Assembly (NCBI GenBank): GCA_907163375.1
Contig: CAJQUW010013637.1
Location: forward strand, 248,001-312,000
DNA: 64,000 bases
Source: Prostheceraeus crozeri
Lineage: Eukaryota; Platyhelminthes; Polycladida; Euryleptidae
Direction of reading: 5' to 3'
Every line of letters begins with the position of its first letter. Within the stretch, counting starts at the first letter, position 1. The notes under the pieces were generated by a model. That model ran no database searches and had not been told where the DNA came from. It worked only from the letters and a program-made list of their open reading frames with translations. Below, one piece after another: positions 12,317-24,079 of this stretch. Made by a program: the position numbers and the translations under genes.

Positions 12317-12508
12317 AGAGTGGTCTCCACGGCACAGTGGCTAAGTGCTTGGCCTAGCGACCTTTCGGTCCAGAGGTCGAACCCCGAAAGTGTCATCGGA
12401 GGTCGCCAGGAAGGGCATCCGGACTAAAAGATCACAACGCTGCAGATTAAAGTCTGACTATGTCAGCAGTGTCCAAGCTCCCAGTATGGGGGAGTGGTGA
12501 CGTTAAAC
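12317..12508 (+). mobile_element. tRNA-derived SINE with 16-bp TSD
   Basis: The 192-bp insert is flanked by the perfect repeat CAGTGAGCAAAGAAGA at 12301-12316 and 12509-12524. The head resembles a tRNA: an A-box-like CAGTGGCTAAGTGC and a B-box-like GAGGTCGAACCCC. The body contains AGGAAGGGCATCCGGA, a motif shared with the 3' ends of RTE-type LINEs, which suggests an RTE partner. The exact duplication implies a fairly recent insertion. It lies in the predicted 3' untranslated region of the EF-hand gene, in antisense. Confidence 0.88.
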
Positions 12509-12548
12509 CAGTGAGCAAAGAAGAGAATTGATAATTGTGAGCATTAAT

Positions 12549-12594
12549 TTAGTAATATTTGTTCTGTGCAAATTCCTCCATATAGTGAACTCCA
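12549..12594 (-). CDS. EF-hand gene, last coding exon
   Basis: The exon follows a good acceptor (TTTTCATTGGCAG on the minus strand). With the two bases left by the previous exon it encodes S-G-V-H-Y-M-E-E-F-A-Q-N-K-Y-Y and a TAA stop. This completes the second EF-hand loop begun in exon 18016-18163 as D-N-D-G-S-G-V-H-Y-M-E-E, with Glu at position 12 and Phe following. Position 8, usually Ile or Val, is His, which is unusual. Calmodulin-type proteins also stop a few residues after their last EF-hand. The exact match of splice phase (2 then 1 base) is strong support despite the small size. Confidence 0.7.
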
Positions 12595-12599
12595 CTGCC

Positions 12600-13670
12600 A
12601 ATGAAAATTTTTCCAAGATTTTACATGTGACAGAAATGGTCATCAAAGATCTCAATTACTTGATATCAGCGGCGACTCGATATCTGCATCGTACCAATTT
12701 CTTGAAATCAAAAGATCAGACATGAAATCGAATAAGCGAACATTGTGGGTCCCTTCCTTTGCGGCACATAAAATGTTATCGTGAAATCCAAAGAACATTT
12801 TCAGAACAGAATGGTGCACAGGAAGATTTAACCATCATCATACTGAATGACAAAGACTGTCGTCGAACTGACTGTACATTCTTATTTTATTCATTGGCAT
12901 TTCAAAGATGGTAGCACTCATTCCATAGCAAGCCATAGTAGTAGCATAATTTAGTCGGCGTTCTTCTCTTCTATTTCTATGCCCAGTCATGATTAATCAA
13001 GTTAGCAAGTTCAGTAGCTACATGATGACTAGATTTTGCCTTATTAGAGGAAAAATTGTTTGTTTTGACTATCTCGCAGTTATATGAAAATTACATGCTG
13101 CATGAATAGAGATGACAGGTGTACAAAATGGATAGGAAATGAAGAACAGCTGACAATGTCAGCATAATAAACATGCAGGAAGTCTGTAGGCATTATAGCA
13201 TTAAAGATTTGCAGCAATTGAATCCAACAGTTCCCGTGTCTTGCACAGATACATTCCCAAGAGACTGAATCATTCGTGTCACCTGCGTATGCCACTGTGT
13301 AGGATAAAGAAGTACAGAACTTCGTTCTTCCCCTTCATTACTACTCTTATGAATGAGAGTATGAGCTCCGTTTATTTTTGAAAAAAGTGCTTGTACTATA
13401 TTTCACCTCACTTGCATGTTTATGAATTTGAGTTAATTATTTGACTTTATTATCTTATTATTTTGACTTTATGTATTTTTTTGCACGATTCTGAGTATGT
13501 GTATATGTTTGTATGGTTTTATTACTTCGAAAAGTATACACCACTACTACTACTAAATAATCATCCAAATTTAGAATGATCGCTGGATGGTTTGGTTCAT
13601 GTCTCTTGTTTATTCATCGGGGATCGACTGGAGTTGGGCTCACAAGCGTGCCTATACCCGTACTGTTATA
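12600..13670. other. Intron sequence, no gene recognised
   Basis: This lies in the last intron of the EF-hand gene. No coding exon or transposon is recognised. Confidence 0.45.
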
Positions 13671-13672
13671 TA

Positions 13673-13675
<3 letters not shown>

Positions 13676-13748
<73 letters not shown>
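13676..13748. repeat. (TA)n microsatellite
   Basis: About 73 bp of alternating TA adjoin the 3' side of the Penelope-like element on the minus strand. The open frame with a run of IY dipeptides across it is an artefact of the repeat. Confidence 0.95.
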
Positions 13749-13751
<3 letters not shown>

Positions 13752-13971
13752 GATAAGAGTTTTGGTAAAAGTTGTAAATAAAATAAAATGAAAGCCACTA
13801 GAATTGGTCTCAAATTATTATAATCAGCCGATCGATTTCACCAGTAACTGGCTTGTCAAGGCTTAAAATGAATACAAAATATCAAAATGATATACACTGA
13901 CATAACATAGACAAGTAATACTGAAATGAGATATCTATACACAATACTGAAAGCTTGTAGAATAAAATGCA

Positions 13972-15093
13972 TCATTGGGAATTCAAAGATGGTCTAAATA
14001 ACTCAATAAACATAGATTCTTTCCTTTCCCGCTCTAACTTAGATGCACCCGGGGACCATTGATAAAAGGGGGCCGCAGAAAATAATTTCCCACAGGCAGC
14101 TATATGCCTGCTAACGTTAAGAATGGCCGAGTTACCCATATTAATGTGTTGGCGGTGCACTGTCATTCTATGATTGAAGGAGTCCCCTGTCTGACCGATG
14201 TAATATTCACCGCAGTGGCATTCAAGCTTATATATTACGTTGGAAGATTTACAGTTTAAGTTCTTTCTAATTTCATATGATTTTCCAACTCGAGCAAATT
14301 CAATTAATTTTCCGGTTATGAGTACGTTACATGTTTTGCATCTTTTATCACCACATTTTGTTATACCCGATAATGTTTTACGGTTGTTATTACGCAAGAT
14401 GGAAATCAAACCTTTCGGTTGTCTGTATGATGCCTTTATGCAGCAAGTCTTGAAATAGTCATCGATATAAATATAATTTGCAATAGGTCGAATGAGATTC
14501 TTGAAAATGTCAGGGTTATTCTTATTAAAGGAATGAACAAATGGTATCAGTTTCATGTTTCTTGGTTCATGTTGGTCCGAATTCACTTGCGTTTGTTGAG
14601 TTGTTTCAGCTCTGTGTATTGCATTCTCTATCAATGGAACTGGGTAGTGTAATTTCGTTAAATGATGTTTGAGCTCCTGATATCTTAATTTTCTTTTTTG
14701 ATCATTTGAGACAATCCTTTTTATTCTGAAAGCTAGGTTGTACGGGATGTTTTTAAGAACATGCTTTGGATGAGCTGAATTAAAAGGCACATATGACATA
14801 GTATCAGTAGGTTTTCTGTAAATATCTGTATTTAATTTATTATCGTCACTTTTGTAAATCAGCACATCAAGGAAGTTAAGTGATTCATGGCTTTTCTCAC
14901 ATGTACGTGTAAATTTGATGGAAGGATGCAAACTTTGTAATATTGTATGAAATAGATTTAAATCACCATAACGTTCTTCCCATATTACCCAGCAGTCGTC
15001 TAGGTATCTGGTCCATGAAGCAATTATCAAATCATGAAAGTTAGGAAAATTTATCTCGATCTGATCATACATTGAATGTTCTAGGTAGCCCAT
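13972..15093 (-). pseudogene. Penelope-like element: RT end plus GIY-YIG nuclease
   Basis: A 373-residue open frame carries the reverse-transcriptase motif RYLDDCWVIW at about residues 29-38, then the conserved Penelope segment DIYRKPTDTMSYVPF near residues 90-105. At the C-terminus (about 285-370) is a GIY-YIG endonuclease with YKLECHCGEYYIGQTG, the Arg of RMTVHRQH and a late Glu. This is the known Penelope architecture of RT followed by GIY-YIG. Family members are usually 700-900 residues, so the N-terminal half of the RT is missing: a 5'-truncated copy with an otherwise uninterrupted frame, hence fairly young. It lies in the last intron of the EF-hand gene on the same strand, and its 3' side runs to a (TA)n tract. 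Confidence 0.93.
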
Positions 15094-16520
15094 TCAGCTT
15101 ATGCGACACTGGTAATGGGCTTTCCTTCTTTTCTGCAAACTGGACATTGCGATCAATAGATTTATTACATAAGAGGTGCTTCAAGGTTATCAATTGGAGA
15201 CATTCAAAGACTATTGTTTAAATCACCTCAAGTCGCCACAATAAAGAAAGGACTTCTTCGACTGTGCGATGAATCCATGCAAGAAAAGTAGGCCCACCCC
15301 TTTACACGAAGAAGTAATGAATCAATTTATACCATTACTGATGTTTCTGCTTGCAAAAGTCTTTTTTGATACACCGAAGTTTACTGAAGCATTGGTTTCA
15401 GTATTTTTTTCAATTTCCAATGCCTTCGAATGATGTTTTCATGTACTTATTATGAATCAGAATATGAGCATTCATTATTATTTCATTCACTCCCATGTCT
15501 GTGCCCGTTGCAAAACGAATTGTCAGCGCCGGGCCTCATGCCAGGCAATGGGGTGAGTTATTCGTTTTTAGTTGAGAAAATCCCATGTAACAGAAAAAAT
15601 CAATCCATTTGGCCAATGATAGCATAGGGTCAACGCTATTTGTGTCTAAATGAGTGTCGTTTCCATAGGGTTCCGAATCAGCTATAAATATTGTGAAAAA
15701 TCCGAATCTTCTTGACAAGAGAAGCTTCACAGTTGCTTTTTGACCTCACAGACAGCTTTCCAGTGTGTAAAAATGCCTAGCTTATATCAATTCTAGTTTT
15801 AGGGCTGAAGTTATCTTGGAAATTCAGGAAAGAGAGATATTGATCTTTATGCCCCAATGCATTTACTCAGTGGTAAAGTCACTCATTTTCGTGTACTTTC
15901 GTCTCAAAATAAAATTTTAGCCAGTCGTCCGAATGCCATATTTTCCAAATATGAACGATTCAGGTCTTCAAAAACAGGAAAAAGTTAATATCAGCTTGAT
16001 CACAAGATTTTGAGAATATTCGCGAATATTTGCAATCGATCGAACTCATTTTCTCATGCATGCAAAATTTTTTCAATTATTTTCTATTGAGAACATGCTT
16101 ACTTATCCTTATGACTTGAGTCGCTCATGTTTGACAAATGAAGGTCATGGACGACTACAGACAAATTTAGAGCCCAAAATGTGCTTCAAGAAGTCAGGAA
16201 ACAAGCCCTCTACGACCATCAGCGCACGTTTGTCGACAGGCTTCACTGTGGCAGCATTTAGCCCTCAGTCTTTCTTCATCTCATTTCTTTAACATGAATA
16301 GCATCTACGGGTGACGCTCCCTCGTGAGTGACCATTCGAAACAAGTGAGTGAGAATCTTATCATGAGAGGAAGCGGTATACATTTCCACTTGTTGAATTT
16401 CCTAAGAAAATATTGTGAAGTCAGTGAGTGCTTTACTAATCGAAGAAATCAGATTTTGAATAAAAACATACACTGATGAATGTGATTGCCGCAAACAGAC
16501 GACTTTTCATTATGTGATCA
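15094..16520. other. Intron sequence, no gene recognised
   Basis: This lies inside the 5.4-kb last intron of the EF-hand gene. Short open frames at 15430-15730 and 16056-16292 show no domain. Confidence 0.45.
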
Positions 16521-16525
16521 AAAGT

Positions 16526-16620
16526 AGCTTCTTAGGGAATTACTGGCTAAGATATTGACGATTGGGCCTCTGCATAATTTTCATTTCTATTTCTTAGCCA
16601 ATAAATTCCCTAAGAAGACA
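16526..16620. repeat. Short foldback, about 95 bp
   Basis: CTTCTTAGGGAATTACTGGC on the left is mirrored by the right arm 16594-16620 (TTCTTAGCCAATAAATTCCC then TAAGAAG). The arms are about 25 bp with two or three differences. It could be a small MITE, but no target duplication is evident. Confidence 0.6.
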
Positions 16621-16654
16621 CTCCACTTGTGGTGGTGACCTTCCACCATTGGTG

Positions 16655-17160
16655 GAGGCACAGAATTAGACAGGTCGTCTCTTCTTCTGATTGACTAGAA
16701 AGGAAACATTGGAACATGTGACGTTAATGAAATGGCACACTCTGCTGACATAATACCATAGCAATCGAACAATGAACAGCCAGCTCAGCATTAAACACGC
16801 CAAAGTTTCAGTGACTGTTATCAACCGGATCACACAGCAAAGAGACAAAGTCAATGTCAAGTTCTACAGAGAAGTTTGTGAACGTTTTCTCGTACGCCTG
16901 CTATCTTTTTTAATAATGATCGGAGGGCCAACATTATCGAGAAACCTTTTGTGCAATGATCTGAATTCTTCGAATCTGAAGGAATGGTGACGATCGGATC
17001 ATTTTGAAGGAATTCACAGCAATCCGAACGCGACGCACGACTGTTTTTGTATCTCTGTAGGGCATTAAAAATTTCTTTTTGCCCACTTAGGAAGTTCCTG
17101 CATGTGCCATCGTTTTGAATCAGTTCGCACTTCTAGCAAAGTGATGCGGTTAAAAAATCT
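16655..17160. repeat. Dispersed 500-bp repeat (single copy of palindrome arm)
   Basis: This segment matches both arms of the 44328-45361 palindrome along its length. Shared words include CTAGAAAGGAAACATTGGAA, TTCTACAGAGAAGTTTGTGA and CTGAATTCTTCGAATCTGAA. The open frames in it look alike between copies only because the DNA is alike, and none matches a family I recognise. It is probably part of a DNA transposon, superfamily unknown. Confidence 0.75.
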
Positions 17161-17164
17161 AATT

Positions 17165-18010
17165 CTGTGATTGTAGGCATTGGCTCCTCAGTCTGCATCT
17201 ATTCCACCTTTAACCTCATCCTGAATTCAGCCTCTATGTAGGATTTATTTTCCATTTCGAAGTCCAGCTAATCATTTAGTAAATTCCGCATGGATTTACT
17301 GTCTGTTCACTTTATTTGGATATACATTGACCTTTCATCTTCTTCGCACAAGTCGCTGATGAAGATTGACAATGGAAATGCTAAATCAGCAACTTCCAGA
17401 TGTCATGAACGCAAATATTACGAATCAAACAAGCCGTAATTGATTTGGCTCTATCATTTGCTTTATTTGGAAAACCCCTCGGCGGACATTTCAGATGCAA
17501 GCATCCTTCCCATGTACAGAAAGGGAATATTGATTACATCATGATATATTTATGTATTCCTCACTCTAATATCTAGCATTTGTCTAATGATGACACCACT
17601 TTGAGATGCTTCATCATTCGATCCACATGTGATTTTGAAAGAAATAATTCAAACTTATTTTTCAATTGATTCAAGCATTTTGGGAAAAATCTGATTTTTG
17701 TCCATTACTTGAACCTTGAATTCATTACTAAATTTATGCTTCATCGGCCTATCATCTCTGTCAACAATTTACCATTCTTAGAATTCATCCAGCTGAGTTG
17801 CAACTCTGATGAGATATCATCAGTTTCTGCTTCATGTTACTTCATTACATCACAGCTTGACCTTAATGTGCGTGCTGAAAGAATGATATCCAATCATTAA
17901 ACGTTACAAAAAGACGTGGGACGTATATAGGAACTCCACCCTCTATTTTCTTTCAAAGAAAGCTATGTTTATTGAAGATTTAGAGAAACATTCAGAAAAT
18001 TTTCAAATAT
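17165..18010. other. Intron sequence, no gene recognised
   Basis: This is the 3' flank of the EF-hand central exon (last intron). No transposon or exon is recognised. Confidence 0.45.
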
Positions 18011-18015
18011 TTCAC

Positions 18016-18163
18016 CTACCATCGTTATCCACCTCTCGAATCATTGCTTTGACTTCTTTCTCCGTTATGTTCACATTTATTGAACAAAGGACTCTCGTGA
18101 TTTCTTCTGCCGTGATTCTGCCATCACCGTCCTTGTCAAACAGGCGGAAACTCTCTTTCAGTT
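18016..18163 (-). CDS. Calmodulin-like EF-hand gene, central exon
   Basis: This exon encodes ELKESFRLFDKDGDGRITAE, then EITRVLCSINVNITEKEVKA and MIREVDNDG. The canonical EF-hand loop is D-K-D-G-D-G-R-I-T-A-E-E, with Ca-binding residues at 1, 3, 5 and 12. A second helix and the start of the next loop follow. The acceptor is TTGCCTTTTCAG, and the donor used is GTAG|GTGAAA, which leaves phase 2 and joins perfectly to exon 12549-12594. Upstream it joins exon 24565-24601 in phase 1 (K-E-L-K). The visible product is 76 residues with two EF-hands, resembling one half of calmodulin or troponin C. Earlier exons, perhaps with another EF-hand pair, may lie upstream. The likely role is calcium binding or sensing in the cytosol, from the family and not shown here. 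Confidence 0.88.
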
Positions 18164-18574
18164 CTGAAAAGGCAAGAATGTTTGCAAGATTTTCATAACC
18201 CTTTTCTGTAGAAAGTTTATATAGAGAAAAGAGATGAGTCAACACGTCTGACACTGAGACATTTAATTGATAATGCTCCAACACGCCTCGAAACGATGTA
18301 GATCTATTTCGAGCCCCGATCTGAAATTCAAATTAAACTAAATTCGATCCATAAAAGAAAGCTGATCAGTTTTCTGTATATCCAAATTCAAACCTGAGTA
18401 AGTGTTTACCCACTGTCAGCTTTGAAGAAGTGAACAAAGAAACATGAATCTCTGATGTATAAGGTCACAACAGGAGAATTATGAGCCACTCAATGTGATT
18501 GATATGATCATGGTCGGAAAAGTATTTTTAAATGCATTTTCTTTGTAGATTATCATGTATTTTCTCTTTCAGTG

Positions 18575-18895
18575 GCAGGTAGTTTGTGATATGATCACGC
18601 TTAAGAAAATAATCCTATTTTAATAAAGCCGAGCTTTTATGTAATGGCAATCCATCGAATTGATAATTTAAAAAACCACATTACCTCTCCACGTTGCCAT
18701 GACATAGAGGATTTGTGGAATACTAATTTTTCTTCTGTGTTGCTATCAGTCAAATTCGTGTACATTTCTCTATCCAAAAGTGTAAAAATTTGGCTATCTC
18801 ACAGGTGGCACTGGGTTTCAATTCATGTTCAGTAAATGAAATCAAAACTGTATACACATTGGGGATGCTGAGTTGCTACTCTACCTAATATAGTA
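18575..18895. mobile_element. Partial copy of CATAGAGTA hAT MITE
   Basis: This matches part of 47690-48005 in the same orientation, including the words GTGATATGATCACGCTTAAG and ACTCTACC-AATATA. Internal stretches are diverged or deleted, so it is an older copy than those at 20922 and 47187. Confidence 0.6.
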
Positions 18896-18899
18896 ACTC

Positions 18900-20320
18900 C
18901 GATATCTATCTACTAATATAGTAGATCCGAATAACGATTGAAAAAATTAATCGTACAATGAATCTTTTTCAAATGTACTCCTTGTGAAATTCCGACTTCT
19001 CCATGGTGCTGGTTCAAGCAAACCCTTCTTACATCATGAAATTCCGTTTGAGAAAAATTCTGACTTACTTCTCGACAAAAGTGCAATGCTACAACATCTA
19101 AGCAAAGACGTAATTTTCTTGCTGTACTTAGCATCAATCATCTGCAAATTTTCCATGGTGATCGAACTGTCAGTCAGCCTTCATTTTTGAGGAGGAACTC
19201 TAAGTCGACGGGAAATTCCCTTTCTTGATGAAAGTGAAAGATAAGTCCAAAGTTGCCTGTCCTCATCCTAAAGAAGTGACGATCGGTCACTGAAATTAGA
19301 TCATTTGTATCATTCTAAAAATGTGTTCAAACTCTTTGTATGATTTACAGAGAACGGTGACATTCAGATCATTAACTTTTTCTGAAACACTTGAAAAAGT
19401 AAAGCCTATTTTCGTTAGTCAACATTATAGTTTGGAGCTCAACTGCTGCATTCAAAAAGTACAAACCGGCTTAATATTTTTCAATTCCAAAATGACGAGA
19501 TTGATTTGGGGGCTCTATATAGAAACACGCGGCTATATAATTCAAATGATTTCAAAATCACTGTTTGATGATTCTTCATTAATATCATGCGGACCCTTCC
19601 ACTCAATACTTAATATTTTGCCAGACAGTAAATAATATCCATGAAGAGAAATTAATATTTTTTCATGAACATTTCTCATTAGACAGTTTCAATTTTTACT
19701 TGAGGTTGTTTTATATTTTCATGACCATTACAAATTGCATAAATCACTACAGAAATTCCTTCCAGACTCCTCTTCCTGCAAGCGAAGAGCCTAACTTCAT
19801 CTGCAGAGTTGACGTCACGTCTACATTCTCTGTTTGCCTAAATCCAACATTCTAAAGTCTGCTTATCTTTGCAATCAACATAACCTTCAATCCATTCTGC
19901 ATCCTACTCCGTTCTCCTTGTGTACAAAATTCTATTTCAAGTGACGGCATGCATCGTATATTAAATCTGAAGCGATTATGAATGCCGATAAACTCATCCT
20001 CTCTCAGCCCGAAGTAATTATTTCTCCAATACTCATTGTTCTATCATTAGTGGTCGTTGAAGAAGATAACGGCCATGTAGCATTCCTGCTTGAGAGTTTG
20101 ACAGCGGCTGCAGCTGTACTGAATCAATTCGACTGAACGACGGACAGAATTTCATCTCCGAATGTTTGGAACAGCAAACAGATTAGGAAGTGTGGATTTC
20201 AAAATCACATAAATAGAAACATATATGAGAAAATTCTAAACCTAGCGGAATAAAAACAGTTTAGAATTTCAGCTAATGAAAGAAAAATTAAATATGCGGA
20301 ACAATGTGGCCTACAGATCA
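18900..20320. other. Intron sequence, no gene recognised
   Basis: This lies inside the 6.4-kb EF-hand intron. The frame at 19321-19635 has no recognisable domain and I do not call it. Confidence 0.45.
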
Positions 20321-20604
20321 ATTAGTCCGGCAGCCAGAGCGAGTTTCTGTACGGAACGAGGCCGAAAGTGAGACTTTCACACAATGATGTACACCCTATG
20401 TCTACTACGAATCGGCACGTCTGCCGAGGTCTATTGAGTTCCTTGTCAGACACGATCAAAGAAAAACACATGTAAATCCAATTGACTCCGAAACTTTCAC
20501 CAATATTTGTGGTCACGGATGGCATGGTTGCTGGACTATGAATGGACAACATGACGAGTTGCAATCTCGTGTTAGTGGCATCTCGCGTTATTAGACATGT
20601 GCTG

Positions 20605-22120
20605 CGTACAATAGAGTAAGTATAGCCTATTAGAGCAGAGTAGCAACTCAGGATTATAATTAAATCCCCAATATGCATGCAGTTTTGATATTATTAAATG
20701 AACTTGAGTTGAGACCCAGTACCAAAAGTTAGATAAGCAGATTTTTGCAGTTTTGAAGAAATTATCACGGAATTGACTGATCAATATAGCAATGCAAAAG
20801 GAATAATAGTATTCTACAGATCCTCCGTGTCATGACAACCTTGGGGAGGTAACTATGTTTGTTAAATTAGCAATTCGATGTGTGACTACTCTTTAATGCT
20901 TTACAAGAGTATTAATGAGAGCATAGAGTAGGTATATTAGGTACAGTGGTAACTGCGCAATTATTAAATCCCCAATGTGTATACACTTTCGATTTCATTA
21001 TATGAACTCAAGGGAGATACAGGTGGTATTGTCACCAAATTTTTGCAGTTTTTGGAAACTGCCACGGAATTGAGTGATCATGATTGTAATGCAGAAGGAA
21101 TGATGTTATTTCACAGATTCTCATGAGAGCTTTTGAGATTTAGAGCTTTTTAAATTAGCAACTGGATGGGTTCCTATTACTTTCATGATGAACCTCAAGA
21201 GTATTTTCTTAAGCGTGATCATATCACAGGCAACCTGCCACTTGGCAGAGCAAAATGACATATAATCAAAGACAATGATTTCAATTAACTTTGAAAGATG
21301 CACTATTCAGATTCTAGAAATGAAACATGAATTTTGTGAATCATAAAATCATGCCGGTGAAAATTGAATTAAAAGCTTGAAATTTCAGCCAAGAAAGCAC
21401 GAATAATACAGTAACTTTTTCATGAAGACTTTCATTATGATACAAGGCATGAAATTCCCTTGATAATCAGCTTAATTTCCGCTTAGTTAGTATGATTATT
21501 AGGAAATATTCATTCCTTTTGATATTCAGCTTGTTTCCTACTACTTATTTAGGAGAGACATCTCGGTAGTATATAAATTGGCAAATTTTGACTTTTTTCA
21601 AAAGTGCTCAAATAATTTTTTGAACCATGGGAACGTAATCACCGCAAAAAACTGTATCCTTTTTTAAAAAATTTCACTGTGTACAGATACTTTTTTGAGT
21701 TGACACTACCTACCTACTCTATGAATGAGAGCATTTTCTTAAGCGCGATCATATCACAAGCTATCTGCCACTGAAAGAGCAAAATATCATAATCAAAGAC
21801 AATGATTATAATTAACTTTAAAAGATGCAAATGGGCCCATCCTACTATTCAGATTCAAGAAATGAAACATAAATTTAGTAAATTGCCAAGCCATGTCGAT
21901 AAAAATTGAACTAAAATCTTGAAATTTCAGCCAAGAAGCACGATGAAATCTCAACTTTTCCATTCAGACTTCCATTATAAGCGGTTCATGAAATTTTCTT
22001 GATAATCGGCTTAATTTCCGTTTAATTTAGATGCCTGTTTGTCAGTAACTATTTATTCCTTTTGATAACTGTTCCATACTATATATTAAGTTCCATACTA
22101 TACTTATACAGAGGTAACAA
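20605..22120. mobile_element. Older CATAGAGTA hAT MITE carrying a copy of itself
   Basis: Sequence on both sides of the inner 20922-21723 copy matches that inner copy's own left and right halves. For example, ATTAAATCCCCAAT occurs at about 20660 and again at 20965, and ATCATATCAC-AGC-A-CTGCCAC occurs inside and at about 21750-21772. The outer copy is more diverged. A direct repeat of about 115 bp (starting CGAAACTTTCACCAATAT, at 20490 and 22198) lies just outside it on both sides. Confidence 0.65.
20922..21723. mobile_element. CATAGAGTA hAT MITE, perfect 8-bp TSD
   Basis: The 802-bp element starts CATAGAGTAGG and ends CCTACTCTATG. The exact octamer AATGAGAG flanks it at 20914-20921 and 21724-21731. 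It has no coding capacity. The 8-bp duplication points to hAT mobilisation. A second complete copy is at 47187-48030 in the opposite orientation. Confidence 0.9.
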
Positions 22121-22329
22121 ATCGCTATTATTACAGGAATAATTTGCAAAAATTTGGCTTCCTGAAAATTGATCAAATATTTTTTACTTACTGTATGTAC
22201 GAAACTTTCACCAATATTAGTGATCACATGGGATTGCTGGGCTATGAGTGGACAACATGGAAGAGTTACAATCCCGTATTAATAGAATCTCGCCTTATCA
22301 GACATGCATGGATGCTACGTACATTGCTT

Positions 22330-22755
22330 TACAACTTATGTCGATGTGATTTTGTAGGGATGTTGTCGGGAAGAATTTCTTTGTTCTGTTGGTGCAAGAG
22401 TGGTACTGCGTAATGGAATTGTGTTGAACTAGAAGTCCCTGGATGCCAGAAATCATTTAGTAGCACACATTGCAGAGTGCATTAAAATATAGTGCTAATT
22501 GCAAAATAAAAGTGTGCTGATAATAGGCTAATTGCATATTTCAAATTTACTCCTGGCATGGATGGAAGTTATGTCGACGTTGAGAGATGTGAAATAGGTT
22601 TGCAGATGACTCCTAGCGATTACTGACTTAGACGACATGTCAACAGTGCATTGAAAGAAGCATTTAATGCAACGTTGGGAAAAACATTTTTTTCGGAGTT
22701 AAACAAGCAAACATGTTGGAAAATATATACTTTTTCACAGATAGAGTAGGCGATA
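22330..22755. other. Intron sequence, no gene recognised
   Basis: No exon or repeat is recognised apart from the direct repeat ending near 22325. Confidence 0.4.
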
Positions 22756-22759
22756 CTCC

Positions 22760-23500
22760 CAAATTTTACGACGTTTTATTGTATAATAAAAGTGCGAGTC
22801 ACCCGACAGGTTTCGTCTATACACAGACAGTCTAAAGGGTTAGAATGACGTTGTACAAGTGGATTTTTATACATAAATCAGTTAGTGAAAGCACCTCATC
22901 TGGTCACCTCATGACGTCTGTTTATTTTTGGCATGTTGATCGCAATATAGCGGGATTCAGTCACTCTAGTAGTAATTGCTGTTAGTTGTTGATCAATAAT
23001 TTTGTAGTCTAAATTGTTAATGGTCATCACTTTGTCACTGTGGGATTTCATCTAATGTTCACTAAGTGCACTCTTCTGGTGTTCATACCGTAAGCTGCGC
23101 TCATGTTCTCTATAGCGAACTTGAAATGGACGACACGTTTGCCTATGTAACTCTGGTCACATATTTTGCAAGAAAATTCATAAATAACATATTTACTTTT
23201 GCAGTTTTAATTTGGGCCAATGTGTTTACAAATACTGCACAAACAAGTATTTTTATCCGATTTTTCGAAATTTGAAACAAACTTTTCTCTAGACTTACTA
23301 GTGGTACGTTTTGGAATATCATATCTATTTTTCGTTTTATTTTCTAATTTTTATTTTTCTCAAAAACCATCGCCAACAAAATCAAGGTTCAAATCAAATT
23401 GTTCTCTTCAACGTTAGATTTTTTACTGCTATTTTTAAAATGCAGTCTTACTAAAACCATTGCTATTTAATCTATTTTTCATATCTCGCGCTTTATCAAG
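22760..23500 (-). pseudogene. Penelope-like element fragment (GIY-YIG part)
   Basis: On the minus strand 23090-23220 reads KSKYVIYEFSCKICDQSYIG followed by KRVVHFKFAIENMS, the start of a Penelope-type GIY-YIG domain with its Cys-x2-Cys. The lower-coordinate part (22780-23000) looks like the 3' untranslated region, including a hairpin-like GTGCGAGTCACCCGACAGG. The frame is broken in several places and the RT is not readable, so this copy is older than the 13972-15093 one. Confidence 0.7.
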
Positions 23501-24079
23501 CATGGGATATTCATTTTACTCAAAAGCTACAATCTGCGTCCCATTGGATTTGCATGTTTTTCTTTGATCGTGTCTGACAAGAAGAGGAACTCACTAGAAC
23601 TCGGCAGACGCGCCGATTCGTAGTAGGCATTGGGTGTACATTATTCCGTCATTCTGTGAAAGTCTCATTTTCGGCCTCGCTCCCTGCAGAAAATCGTTCT
23701 GGCTGCCGGACTATCATGTGCGAACCATCAGTCTGGTGTTGTGCCTAGTGCACTGTCCAGTACCATAATTATAGCAGAGCAGTGCACACCATTGTTGCCA
23801 CCTCAGCCACTTCCGATACAAGCAGAAGTAGATTTTCAACAGTGGGGTTTGTCACAGACAATACACGGTGTCCTCATGAGTCCAGAGCAGAATGATAAGC
23901 TGCCCTTTGTTAAATCGCTAACCTGTCTAAAGCCTTTTGACATTTATCACTGAACTCTAAATTTGATTCAAATAACTTTGTCATTTCTTTAGGCTGTCGT
24001 AATCTCCTCCACCAGTTTAAATGAGCTACTAAGAAGACAAAGCAAGTTACTTTCGTGTTAGATGTAGGCAGTTTGAATT

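Larger units (their letters stand above)
20325..23711. mobile_element. GTCCGGCAGCC-TIR element split by later insertions
   Basis: A left arm of this family occupies 20325-20484 after TA at 20323-20324, and a right arm occupies about 23508-23711 before TA at 23712-23713. The 3 kb between them holds a nested hAT MITE and a Penelope fragment, so the simplest reading is one old MITE opened by later insertions. Two independent solo arms would be the alternative. Confidence 0.5.

Noticed and set aside
13587-13781. Protein with IYIYIY repeat
   Set aside because: Artefact of the TA microsatellite.
18016-18020. Alternative donor GATG|GTAGGT for the EF-hand exon
   Set aside because: It would end the exon in phase 1 at 18020. 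Only the GTAG|GTGAAA donor joins the 12549-12594 exon in frame to finish the EF-hand loop.
20490-22325. LTR pair from the 115-bp direct repeat
   Set aside because: Too short, no TG...CA termini, and the DNA between is a nested MITE with no retroviral genes.
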